From the NCBI GenBank assembly GCA_029449235.1, contig JANATG010000016.1, forward strand, positions 930,001 to 994,000: a stretch of DNA of 64,000 nt. Direction: 5' to 3'. The notes under the pieces were generated by a model that was given only the letters and a program-made list of their open reading frames with translations, ran no database searches and was not told where the DNA came from. This stretch comes from Linnemannia schmuckeri. Taxonomy: Eukaryota > Mortierellomycota > Mortierellomycetes > Mortierellales > Mortierellaceae. A program made the position numbers and the translations under genes. Shown one piece after another: positions 12,656 to 24,077 of this stretch (position 1 is its first letter; every line of letters begins with the position of its first letter).

Positions 12656-14204
12656 CGTTTCGACTTTTTTGCTTCCGAGGTCGGGTGGTGTTGGTTTGCT
12701 GTAGGGTGCGTTCTGAGGCGTGTGTAGGAGAGAGGGAAGAATGACGATGAAGAAATAAAAAAGAGGAGAATCTTGGGCCTTTGTAGGGGTATAAATATGT
12801 GTCTTCAGGGCAAGGGAGTTGAGCCATCACAGTTCGAACCACCAGCAAAACAACTGAAAATTGAACTGTGGCGTAGGCAGGTGGAAATGAGCAATGGCGA
12901 TTGAAAATGAACCCTCATTGAAAGAGTTCGCGTTCTTTGTGTATTCGTACCCGCTTTTTTTATCCATTCTCGGCTCTCGCTGGGACTGCTTGTCACATAG
13001 AAAATATGAAACGAATCCGGACCCAGGTGGCTGTTCAAAAGAGGCCTAGCAAAAATGTGCCCCTTCTCTCGTCACAAGGCAAGAAAGATGTGTGCTGTCC
13101 CGCCACTGTTACACACCACAATTCTCACATAACAACAGCAGCCATTTGCCACTTTTTCGCATTGGGGCCACCTTCTCTTTCCTACTCCAAACGAACATCT
13201 ATTAACGGGGCTCGGTAAAAGGAATGAAGATGCGCTGACCACCATTGTTCTCCCTCTTCACCCAAGAAAGAGTTAGGTCTGTGAGGGAAAGTTGTTGTTT
13301 TATTGGTGGCGTGCCTTTATCTTTACGACACTTCAGGGGTCGATGATGATGTTTGGGTCTTTGTCTGTTTATCTACTGCTTCGTTCGGAGTGAATTATTG
13401 GATACAAATATGCAACACCACACAAAGAGGCTGGATGTTGAGGGATAGTTTGGGTGGTTTGGATGGGTAGAGAGGAACCACCCACGTTTTTCCATCATTT
13501 TTCATCCAAGACGGACTAACCCCTTTTCTATTGCGCGATTTATCTCGGCAGACATAGGAACCCCTTCCCCTCAGTGTCTTTGTCAGTTCCAAGGTGGTGT
13601 CATCCATGTTGTTCGTTTTCTATCCACCAAAGACCGAAGCCTATTATTTGTTCGCGTTAAAGACCAACCATCACTATGTCTACAATTCACAGTCTCGAAT
13701 CTACTTTTGCGAGAAAGATTTAGAAGTACAGATTTCGCGTTACGCAAGCGTGTCTCTCTCTCTTTCAAATAAAACATATATTAAGGTCGAAGGCCAAAGC
13801 GGGTATCGGAGAGGACGAGGTCTGTGTTTGTCAAGTACAGAAACAGAGGCATAATGATAGAGCATGAGAAAGGAGGAGGAAAGATAGAAAGTGAGAGGGG
13901 GAAGAAAAATAAAATTGGGTAGTCGAAGGGGAGATATGAAGTCACCCAAGCTGGTGATTTTCTTTCCAGCTGAGAAAAGAGAAGCAACGACTATTGTGTC
14001 ACCCAATAACCAGACTAGACATCCGCTCGCATGCCCACTGTCTCTTAGTTCCCATCTCTCCAACAGGGAAGCAGCTTCATTAAGGGTACCACACTTTGTT
14101 CTGATCACTGGACAAATTCATACAGCCTTTTCCTTATTTTTCTTTCTCTCCTCCACTCCAAACATTTCACATACACAAACTCGCACACAACTAAACTCTC
14201 GACC
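12656..14204. other. Divergent promoter region, 1.5 kb
   Basis: It lies between the minus-strand 664-aa gene and the plus-strand F-box gene. A TATAAATA string near 12790 is about 135 bases upstream of the minus-strand start but reads as a canonical TATA box on +. The last 100 bases before 14205 are CT/CA-rich. Short open frames here have no coding character that I can support. Confidence 0.5.
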
Positions 14205-15359
14205 ATGCTTCGCAGATGTACCAGACTCAGTACTCGCCAAACTGAAGTGAGCGAGTCTACGACACCAACCGTCTCCTCTTCCGCTGGTCAAGCGGGCGAC
14301 TCAATCAACCCACCTCCCGTCAATGACGCAGACATTACAGTTCAGGAAGAGATCACCACCACCACCAAGGCTCCCAAAAGAAAACGCCAAACCAAGAAAC
14401 AAGCTGAGATCGGCACCAACACAAACACTCGTCCTCAGGATGACAATGAGAACGGCGAGAACGAGTTTACCACAGGCGAGGGCAGCTCCGGAACAGGCGC
14501 CAAGAAAGAGGCTCATTCAAATAAGAAGAACAAGAAAGTCGCCTCGCCAACCGTTGCCCCCACATTAGCAACATCTACCTCCACACAGTCAGAAAAAGAA
14601 GAAGCATCCATTGGCGGTGATCCCATCAACAAATCCGACCCCTGTGCTGTCCTCCCAACTGAGACGTGGCATCGGATCCTCTCGTACCTCCCGCTTTCCA
14701 AAATCGCCCAGACATCCTCTGTTTCCAAGGCTTGGCTCGATGGGTCGCGCACCAGCCCCATCTGGAAGACAATCTGCGAGATGGGTGGACTCGGTAAGCC
14801 TAAATTGAAGTACAAGTCGTATATGGCCCTGGCTTGTGCAAATTCTTTCTGGATCTGCGATGGGTGCTTTTCTGCCACCAAGGGCCGTCCCCGAGGCTCA
14901 TACATCCCTCTCCCAGTGTCTTTTCCTGCCCCTCTCGCAAAAGACAGTGGTACGAATGAGTCCGAGTCTAACATATGGATGTTGTGCTTCGAGTGCCGCC
15001 GCAAACACTATGACGATACCCCCGAAGCCCTCCACGCGGACGCGATTGGAGATGAGCACATCTTTCATGAGGACACAACCCAGATGGTCGCCAAGACGGG
15101 AGCTTGCAAGACTTACAGTCTGACGGAGGAGGATCTGAAGGGGTTGGATTATGTGATCCGACCGAACCCTCATCACTACAGCGGATTGCCGATGCGATTG
15201 TTTGAGCGCGATCAAGTCCAGCAACTTGCTCTTAGGACTCATGCTGGGTGGGTTGGTATCAATGCTGTCCGTGATGGAGTTGCGCGCTCACGATTGACCC
15301 ATTTCAACCAGAGGGCGAAGGAGGTTCAGGCTGGTTCTCGGGCTCAGTCATCTCAGTAG
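14205..15359 (+). CDS. F-box protein with paired CxxC motifs (paralogue A)
   Basis: Single exon, 384 aa, start in a good context (gaccATG). Likely a substrate receptor of an SCF ubiquitin ligase. Residues 1-145 are disordered with a basic KRKRQTKK patch that could be a nuclear signal. An F-box follows at about 148-190 (LPTETWHRIL... SSVSKAWLD). A conserved C-terminal module then carries CxxC pairs at 218-221 and 261-264, spaced like a zinc ribbon, and a conserved GWVGI block. Two longer paralogues lie in tandem at 32.7-37.1 kb and share the F-box, the CxxC module, the LPLPV segment and the HAGWVG/HGGWVG block. Paralogue A lacks their long Arg/Lys/Glu-rich C-terminal tail. Zinc binding and SCF membership are inferred. 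Confidence 0.9.
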   Translation: MLRRCTRLSTRQTEVSESTTPTVSSSAGQAGDSINPPPVNDADITVQEEITTTTKAPKRKRQTKKQAEIGTNTNTRPQDDNENGENEFTTGEGSSGTGAKKEAHSNKKNKKVASPTVAPTLATSTSTQSEKEEASIGGDPINKSDPCAVLPTETWHRILSYLPLSKIAQTSSVSKAWLDGSRTSPIWKTICEMGGLGKPKLKYKSYMALACANSFWICDGCFSATKGRPRGSYIPLPVSFPAPLAKDSGTNESESNIWMLCFECRRKHYDDTPEALHADAIGDEHIFHEDTTQMVAKTGACKTYSLTEEDLKGLDYVIRPNPHHYSGLPMRLFERDQVQQLALRTHAGWVGINAVRDGVARSRLTHFNQRAKEVQAGSRAQSSQ

Positions 15360-15784
15360 GAGCAAGGACGTCACTTCTCAGCGTACTTACTTCTCAGGAG
15401 AAGGATATGTGAGAAGTAGTGTAACGGTCCATACGAGCCATGGAGCAACGACAAACACTTGACACCCTCATAGACCACAACGACACGACACTTTCTCTTG
15501 GCAAAAAATCATACGATAAACTCACTTTGCAACAACTAGGAGCTTTCGTTTTAACGATGTCTAGATCGCCACGTCCTTTCTTAATCCTCACAATCCATCG
15601 TGCAACAAATCTTCGGCTTTTCAGCGACCAAACAACATGATAATCCGCAACCACAATGAAGAAAACATCGGTCTTTGCACATCCTCCACTCAGCAATTTT
15701 TTTTGCAAATGCAAAAAATAAAACCCAGGAACAATTTCATCTTGGTGGCGCGTGCGATGGCGCGACAGATCCTGTAGGCAAGGG

Positions 15785-15811
15785 AAAAAAAAAAAAAAAA
15801 AAAAAAAAAAA
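15785..15811. repeat. Poly(A) tract, 27 bases
   Basis: Uninterrupted run of A in the convergent intergenic region. No retroelement reading frame adjoins it. Confidence 0.9.
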
Positions 15812-16350
15812 TACGGGTGGAAAACGGGCTTTTCAATGCGTTTACCAAAGAGACGTATCTCGTCTTTTTTCTTCGCTTGTCTTTCGATCTCAGTATCCTC
15901 GTTATTTCGTTCACACTTGACATAGCAGTTCTTATTATTTGTTGTTTATAGCTTTTTTATTGTTATTATAATTTTCATGATCGTCAATAGTCCATCAGTC
16001 TACATTGCTACAAATATGTAACCAAGACGAGATAACTACCGAACATCAAGACAATAGGAGAGGGGAAGTGAAAGCGAAAGGAGAAAGAGAAGAGAGCCGT
16101 AGGAGAAGGGGAGTGGTTCGATTGATCATGGAAGGAACGAGGCGAAGAGAAGTCGATAATAAATTAGGCGGATAAGGGTGTAATAGATTAGTGGGGGGAG
16201 GGAGCGGTAACAACAGAAACGAAAGAAAGCAAAATGTAGGCTAGGAAGGGTATTGGTATAGGTGCGAGTGGATGAAGAGAAAACGTCGAAAAGGGGGAGC
16301 AGTAAACTAAACGAGCTCCAGTCTCGCTCTGCTCCCCTGAAAATGCAAAC

Positions 16351-16351
<1 letters not shown>

Positions 16352-16390
<39 letters not shown>
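16352..16390. repeat. Poly(A) tract, 39 bases
   Basis: Uninterrupted run of A about 60 bases beyond the stop codon of the minus-strand kinase, hence a T run in its 3' untranslated region. Assembly length at such tracts is often unreliable. Confidence 0.9.
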
Positions 16391-16391
<1 letters not shown>

Positions 16392-16448
16392 ACGATAAAA
16401 ACCAGTATCAAACAATCAACAAACGTAAAAGAGAAAATAGCGCTCTGC

Positions 16449-17859
16449 TTATGCAGAGAGACTAAGGCCAGAAAACCATGAGTGATTAACAACATCTTCA
16501 ATCGTCGCGCGGCGCTCAGGGGACTTGGCCAACATCCAGTTCAACAGATGCAGACACTCGGCCGATGACCGAACGCGTGGCGGGATGTAGGGTCCGGAGA
16601 TGGCCTGGACGGGGTCGTTGAAGGGCACCTCGCCGTAGAGGATCGTGTAGAGGAGAATGCCTAGTGACCAGATCTCGGCTGACTCAGCCCTGTACTTTTC
16701 GCCCTTCAAGATCTCAGGTGACGCGTCTAAGGGATGGAAATACGGTTGGAAAAACTGAATTAATAATAACTTCAATACATACAAGGTACACGCGTCGTAA
16801 AGAAAAAAAGTCGTGAGTAACAGAGACAAAGGACTTACAATTGATGGTGCCGTAGAAGCGGTCAAAGAGTTTTCCTTGTGGTCTGGGGATAATAACAGCA
16901 GATCCAAAGTCGATCAATTTGACCCGGAAATCATTGTCAATGACAATATTCTCATCCTTGATGTCACGATGGCAGATACCACGCGAGTTGAGGTAATTCA
17001 CACACTCGACAATCTGCTTAAAAATCATGCGTGCCTGGGATTCTGAGAACTTGGAGTGGTGCTCGATGCACTCAAAGAGATCGCACGATGTCCGACGAAC
17101 CAACAAGGCAGGCTTAGGGGGCTCCACATACAACTCGTTATCGCTTCCTGAATGACTCAAAGACGATGATGAGCTCGAGGTCAATGAGGATGTGAAAGAG
17201 TTGGACGAGTTGGAGGACGATGTCAAATTGGATCCGGGCAACCCGTTCCGCTGGTTCAAGGTCGCTGCCGCCATAGCCTCGATCATCGACGTGGGCATGC
17301 TGTTGGCGTTGTTGTTGTTCTTGTTGAGGAGAGGGTTACTGCTCGACCAGGGTGTGCCATGAAGCTCCATGACCAAGTAAAAGAACTTGAAGTCCTGATA
17401 GACATTCATGAACGAGATAATGTTGGGGTGCTGAACATTCCGAAGGACATAGACCTCCATGGGGATCACGCCCAGCTCGGGGTCCTTGGCCCAGCCATGG
17501 ACAGGCACCTTGTCACGGAAAATAAACTTGACTGCAACCTCCTTATGGTCTGATTTCCGGGTGGCAGATACGACAAATCCAAATCCTCCAGAGCCCAGTT
17601 CATCGCCCAGGGTGTACTCTGAGATGAACTCTGGTTGGAGTGTGTGATGCTGGAGATGCTTGGCAGAGACTGTCAGCTTCTCTCCGTTACTGTTGTCAGA
17701 AATTATGGGTGTCGGTGGTGGTGTGAGGGGCGATCTGTGAAGACTATCTGGGGCACCTGCTGCAGGCTTGGGTGCACCTGGAGTGAGATGACTTGTTGAA
17801 AGCTGAGGAAGGCGTTGTGATGTCGAAGGACCAAAGGTGCTGTCTGCAACGGATGCCAT
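16449..17859 (-). CDS. Ser/Thr protein kinase, PAS-kinase-like catalytic domain
   Basis: Two exons, 17859-16839 and 16726-16449, join as GTIN|Y with an ASPE motif next, giving 432 aa. Residues 1-75 are disordered and Pro/Ser/Thr-rich. The kinase domain runs from about 82 to the end: glycine loop GSGGFGFV at 89-96, catalytic Lys111 (VAVKF), HRD at 297-299, IDFG at 317-319. The sequence around DLFECIEHH, HRDIKDENIVID and KLIDFGSA is close to what I recall of PAS kinases (yeast Psk1/2, animal PASK), which tune sugar storage. Two oddities: no PAS domain is encoded, and about 88 Ser/Asn-rich residues (171-258) are inserted at the hinge between the two lobes. The first intron reads through to a false stop if not spliced. 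Subfamily assignment is moderate. Confidence 0.9.
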
Positions 17860-20349
17860 TGTGTATATGTTGTTGGTCGGTAAGGTAGAAGAGTGTTAAC
17901 TAATATTGAAAGAGGTGAAATGAATGTGTTAATGAATGAATGGAAGTATCGCCGTGTTGGATATAGGATGGGCACAAAGGATCTCGGTATGGAACGCGAT
18001 CGGAGAGGCACATCCTGGCTCCCTGAGGAATCATGATCCAGCATGAAGCGAGGTAAATAAGCACGTGACATCGTCCAATGCTTAGCAACGACCTCCTACT
18101 TTTTTTTCGTTCGCCTTGTCCATGTCCACTAACGCAACAAAAAAAATAACATGGCCCATGCGGCCATGTAGCCTTTTCTTAGATAGCAGAGTAAACAGAG
18201 GATGAATAGCCTCTTGTAATGATGGAAGAACAACCCTCCGAAGCAGCAACTCGCATTTCAAGAATGAGGGGAGTTTGGGCGCAACGTAGGAGAGGAGAGG
18301 GAGAGGACGATAATTGTGCGTCATGTTCTTGCTCATGCCGCAAAGGAGTGTTGTAAGGGATGCGAGAAAAAGAGACGGACCCTTCAGATGTTTGTCTGTG
18401 TAAGAATAAGGATGCATTGTTGCTGTGGTTGCTACTGCTCATTTTGTCAGCATGTGCTGCGTACCCTGCCTTGCCCTGCCTTGCCATGCCCGCGCCTTTT
18501 GCATTCCGTACATACCAACAAGAATATGTTGTGATTACCTTTTGTCGTTTTTGTTTGTCTGTGCTTGTTTCCGCTCGATAATAGACAAACCCTCTCCCTC
18601 TCCTTTCGATCTTCCCTTCTCTCGCTGCATGATTCGTATTTGACATCGCCGAATGAAGTCATCCCTTCTCTTGCCCTTTGACCGCACAGTCAACAATTGC
18701 ACACACGAAAAAAGGGACACAAATTAGGAGCATGCTTTCTTCCCGCTATGCCAAAATCGAGGACAAGAGAAGCAAGAGACAGAACCACACGTCGCTTCTT
18801 TTTTCCGCTCCTTAATTCACAACATTGTGCACTCAAAGACAGTCTACTCCCCGATTCTTCGTTTCTATTGTTTTGATATACACGCCATCCATACACCACA
18901 TCCGTTCAGGGACAACTGCACTCCAGGAGAAGGCAAGGGAAGGAAGGACGAGAGAAAGAACGAGATAGGCGGGAAAAAAGAAGGGGAAGAGAGGGAGGGC
19001 TGACCTAGTCCAATCTATTGCTTTTGCACCGCCAGAAATCCTATAGGTCTGTCACCTAGATATACACCCATCCCCCCCCCCTCTTCATTTATTTTCTCTG
19101 TTTTCCTAGCCAGTGTTTCATTTCCATTTCCTTCGACAATTTAGCTCCCTCAAAAACGCAGGTCCCATGAGTGTTTTTGTTGGTAACTTGACTGGATAGC
19201 AAATGGTGAAAAACAAACAAAAAAAGGAGATTGGTTCTTACCTCGTATCTAGTAGGTGTTGTTTAACAGCTCTTTTGACAAGCTTGGTAGATGATTAAGC
19301 CAAAGGAAGGGGAGATAATCGAGACGACTGAGGGAGAAAGAAAACAAGGAGTCGGGGACAGGAAGAGAGTGACGATATGAAGCTAGGTTGGGCGGTCTTT
19401 TTTTAAAGTTTTTGAGGAAGGAGGGCGAATAAAGGGAAGATGGAGCGGGTGAAGTTGCGGTGATCAAAGGAAGGAGAGAAGGGATGCTTGGTAGGACAAA
19501 GGTGCGAATCTTCCTTGTGGAGGGTAGTTGATTGGCGGGGTCGTTGCAAAAAAGGGTGCTGAGTGAGCGAGTGAGGTAAAAAGAGAAAGAGGGAAAAGGA
19601 GGGAAAAGAGGTCTATGCGAATTCAAATTGAGTGACGACGCATGGTCAAAAAAAAAATAAAAAAGGTAAAAACCGTGCGTTAGAAGGAATTGCGGTGTCT
19701 GTGCACTGCGTTGCTTTTTTTTTTTTGGCTGCTCTTCTTTTTGCAGGGGAAAACAATGGTGAACGCGTCTGTGTATGTATGTGTTCTATTTCTAGAGAAA
19801 TGTGTCAAACAAGGCTTGCTTACAGGGAAGGTGCTGCAAGCGTACTGCTTTGATGTTGTTGTCCGAAGGAGTGGATACAGTTTGATAGGGAGAGGAGAAA
19901 GGATTAGATGAGAAGAAAAGGAAGAGGAAGAGGATTAGAAGGATTAGGATTAAGATATAATGAAAAGGAAATGAGATTAGGTGTAGGTAAAGTGATTGAG
20001 GGAGCGAAGGAAAGGAAGAAAGAGTGGAGAAGAAGAAGTGAAGGGAGTAAAAGAGTGGAAGGGGACGTGTTTTCGATTAGAGTCGGAAGCAATCTTAAAG
20101 TGAGGGAAGGAGAGCAACAAGAGGGAATGGAAGGAAGAGAGGGACGCGAGAGGGAATGAAAGGTAAGAAGGAACGAAGATAAAGAAAAAGAGAGAGGGGG
20201 GGGGGAAGAAAAAGACGATCAAGAAGAAAGAAGAAAGAAGAAAGAAGAAAGAAGAAAGAAGAAAGAAAGAGAAAGGAAAGTGAACAATAACAAAAGGTGT
20301 GAATGAAACAAAATAAAGTAAATAAAAAAAAAATCAAGGGCGAGAGAGA

Positions 20350-20384
<35 letters not shown>

Positions 20385-23300
20385 GGCGAGAGAGGGCGAG
20401 AGATGTATGGATGTATGTATGGATGTATGTATGGTGCAGAAGGAATAAGTCAAAGGGCTTGCTAGCTTGCGTGCAAAAAATATCAAAGGAGCTCACTACA
20501 CAAGAAAAGGGACACAACGAAACGCGAAACACTTTTAGAAATATATATATTTAACACGCATCAAAAGAGCATTTGTCTTGTAACAAAAGATACGAGAGAA
20601 AGAGAACGAGAACGAGAACGAAGAAAAATAGTTCGCTCATTGTAAGATGCTGTAACCGTGAACAAGGAGAAAACTGAAGAAAGTACTTTTGACTCTTCAC
20701 GCGAGCATGGTTCACCAGTCCAGGTTCGACTTTTGTGGGTTGCACATACACAAAGAAGGCGAACGGGTAGATGATTTCATTCCTTTGATGATAAAGGAGG
20801 GAGGGTGGGAGGGAGTGAGAGAAGGAGAAAAGAACAAAGAGATATGAATAGCGTCGGGCAAGATGAGAAGTTGGAAGGGAAACAGAAGGAAAGGGAGAAT
20901 GAATGATGAACAATGAACGATGGATGATGAACGACGGACGATGGGCCACAAAACGGACAAGGTAAGACAAAGTAGGAGTGAGTACGTATGTGAATGAGTG
21001 AGTGAATGAGGGGAAAGGAAGGGAAGAGAATAAGGGAAAAGGAAGTCAAGGCTATTGTCATGCAATGCATGCACATGCCCATCCAATCCATTCTGGCCAA
21101 TTGAGTATGCAATTCGCAGATAGCATGGGCATCACAGAAAGGCGCGCCAGAGATTGAACAAGGACGGAATGGTCGGGACCAACCCTCCGATGACCAATGC
21201 CAATTGCATTATTGCACATGGTTCACCCACAGAAAGAAATGCATGTGGAATATAGACATCTTGCTTCAGTACCTGTGGATGGCCTCCCATTGACATATAT
21301 CACAAAGTCGTGTTTTTTATGGTTGAGAAAAAGAAGGAAAGGAGACCCATGAATATTTTGATGGATACAAAACTTAAAAAAGACGGGCCTGGATCAAGAC
21401 AAAATGGATGATCCTTTTTTGTATTTCCTGTATTGTGAATGTTGTTTACACACTAACCGTTTCCTTATGGATCCAACCATGGACAAGTACGAAGAACAAA
21501 ACAAATAAAAAAGGAAGGAGGGTTCCTTTCTTTCCTCTCGTCGTACAGAAGATCCCCAACAACAACAAAAAGCACAACTACGGAAATATTCCCCACGAGG
21601 AGAAATAACACAAGCCAAAACAGAAGAAAAGGCAAAAGGTAATGAGATGACCTATTGGGATCGACATCCTGCCTTTCGAGGATCACATCCCGTCTGACCC
21701 ATGAAGCTGGTGTCCTTACTTTTTAACCTTGATCAGAAACAAACGCGAATGTTACCATGATTTCTATACCTTAGCCAATTTCCATCCGGCTCCCTCTCTT
21801 TGCTAACCCAATGACTTGGGACCTTTTGTTTCCTTTTCTTTTCTCATACCGTAACAAACAACTCTTAGTTGTGTTTCTATCTCACGGCAGTGACGAGGCT
21901 CCATCCGCCCACTCATTCACACACACAAAAAGCACAGACACAATGAACCCCAATAAAAAAAATAAAAAAAAAAAAAAAAAAAAAAAAGGAGTTGAAAGGA
22001 GGAGTTGGTGAAAGGGAAGAATCAGGGAGGGAGGGAGGGAAGGAGGGAAGGAACAAGAAAAAGAAAAGATAAAAAAAGGAGGTGGGTTGCCAGGATCTAA
22101 CCGAACGGCATTAAGATATTGCAACAAGGCCTATGGCTTGCTCATCTTTATAGGAACCAGCCCCCCTCTTTTAAACTTACCAGTATGTGTCTGTCCAGCT
22201 TGGTGTAAGAGAGAGAGAGAGAGAGAAGGAGACTGTGAGATAAAAGGGAAAATGAGAGGAAAGAAAAAAGGGACAGAGGAATTTAAAGAGACGAGTCACT
22301 GAGTACAAGATGAACGGGGATGGAAAGGGAGAAAGAAAGAAGGACTGTGATGTGAATTATGAAGGAGACAAGGTCCCGACCTGGATGTCAAACAAGGTTT
22401 TTTTTTGATATTGTCTGGTTGCTTGGCTAAGCAAAGAGAAAAGGATGGAAGAAATAAGAAGCAAAGTAGCGTGACGAGGAGTAAGGAAGAGGAGAGAGAG
22501 AGGGAGCCGGACTGGATACCCGCAAGACAAGGTGTTATTAGAAGAGAATTATGCTGGTGATAATGAAAGGGGAAAGCGAGACTAAGATGAGAATGCCCAC
22601 TAAAAGAGAGAGGAACCTACAAGACAAGGAGGTATTATGCGGAGGCGAAAAGATTCAAGGATAAAATTGGGTGTTCAGCTTGGACATGAATGCATGGATA
22701 TGAAGAAAAAGGCAAAGACGGGGACTCGGGATGAATAGAAGAAAATGTGATCTGCAAGGGGGTACAGAAGGAGGTGAATAGGGGAGTGGAGGAAGGAAGG
22801 AGGAAGGACAGAAACAAAGATGTGACAAGTGGCATCCAGCTTGTCCTCCTCTTTTTTGTACCATGCCACCAGAAGGCACCCAAAAAGTATAGTCAGACTT
22901 TCTCAAAAGCGAAGATCAAGCCGATCTTTGACATTTTCGCAAATGCACGCAGTAAACGTAAGAGATGGGCGCTGATAACTCGATAAGTCGTGATGGGCGC
23001 ACTCATGGGTACGAGTATGGAACCGGCAAGCAGTATTACTCGCGAAGGGGGGCATTATGGGATACGTCAACGCAACAACATCGACCCGTGAATCGCAAGC
23101 AATGAAATGCTTTGTGTCATACCTCTGCCCTTTTTCTTCCTGATTACTAGGCATGGTCACAAATAGCGACAGAAAGGCAACATTGATCTTCGCATCCATT
23201 GCTTGGTCGCGTTGAGAGGAAGCAAACAAAAATATACAACTAAGCCTAGCTTGTTTGTCCTCGTGCTGTGGTGACTGGAGGCATATTCCCATGGAATGGA

Positions 23301-24077
23301 TGCACAAGGCTTAAGTCAACCAATCAAGCCGATCCCGTTCGTCCGCCCGTCTCGTCTGACGTTGACCTGTAGCATCGAGATGCATGCCTCTCGCTCTCTC
23401 GTTACTCACCCTCCTCATTGCTGACATAGTGATACCACTTTGCGTCCTTGCTCATCCATGTGCTTCCTCGAGGTACATGCCGTTGTTTGTTGTTTTCTCT
23501 TCCTCTCTCATATTCCGAGAATAGTTCAGCACAAACACACCCATCCCATCCCTCCTTTTTCTTTTGTACTCCTTTTCGCTCTCAGTGTATCAGATCGCGA
23601 AACAAGAATGCTCTTACTCTGATATTTGGCTGACGAAAGAAAAAAATTTGAGCGCACAGACAGACTGAGTGATGGACTGAGCCCTCACGCCACAACATCT
23701 GTCATTTTGTGCTCTTGAAGTCTTTCACATTTTCTCGGGTCCATTGTGCTGAGTCCACTCCTCTTCGTACTCCTATCGTTTGTCTCTTCTTATCTCTTGT
23801 CCCTCCGCCCTCGAGACATTAACCAGACCGTTCGCCATCCCTTCATTCCTTTCCCATTACGTTGTTATTGCTCGCCAAGCATAATGAATAAAAATACTTC
23901 AATTATTAAGTAGATAGTGATTACATGGTGGATAGATGTTGGTGAGGTAGATGGGCTGGTGGTGGTGGAAGTACTGTACAGGGCTAATGAGAGATGAAAA
24001 GAGGGGATGACACGTCTAAAGAGAGTGGCGGAAGAGCCACAGGACAAAAGGCAATAGAGTCGATTCGACGATGAAAC
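17860..24077. other. Gene-poor, purine-rich region of 6.2 kb
   Basis: No gene I can support. Open frames are short, rich in Ser/Leu/Phe or Lys/Arg/Glu from skewed base composition, and lack splice partners or recognisable motifs. About 19,900-20,410 is almost purely purine on + with several microsatellites. G-triplet clusters occur around 22,020-22,050. A 24-base A run is at 21964-21987. The region sits between the two inverted peptidase pairs and could hold unseen non-coding RNAs or centromere-like or recombination-prone DNA, but nothing in the sequence proves this. Confidence 0.5.
19905..20410. repeat. Polypurine tract of about 500 bases
   Basis: The + strand is overwhelmingly A and G with few pyrimidine interruptions. 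It includes a 7-base AAGAAAG-type repeat near 20221-20270 and a GA microsatellite at about 20342-20400, then an ATGTATGG-type repeat to about 20432. Such mirror-symmetric purine tracts can form triplex (H-DNA) structures. Confidence 0.8.

Larger units (their letters stand above)
15360..16448. other. Convergent intergenic region with two long poly(A) tracts
   Basis: It lies between two convergent genes and contains A runs of 27 and 39 bases plus AT-rich sequence around 15930-16010, which probably includes the 3' ends of both transcripts. No gene seen. Confidence 0.6.

Noticed and set aside
12822..12845. Box B-like GGTTCGAAC string on the minus strand, possible tRNA
   Set aside because: No box A at proper distance and no foldable arms.
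18179..18646. 155-codon minus frame upstream of the kinase
   Set aside because: Mixed composition, no recognisable motif, overlapping frames of similar length on both strands.
20303..20554. Lys/Arg/Glu-rich frame over the GA microsatellite
   Set aside because: Encoded entirely by simple repeats.
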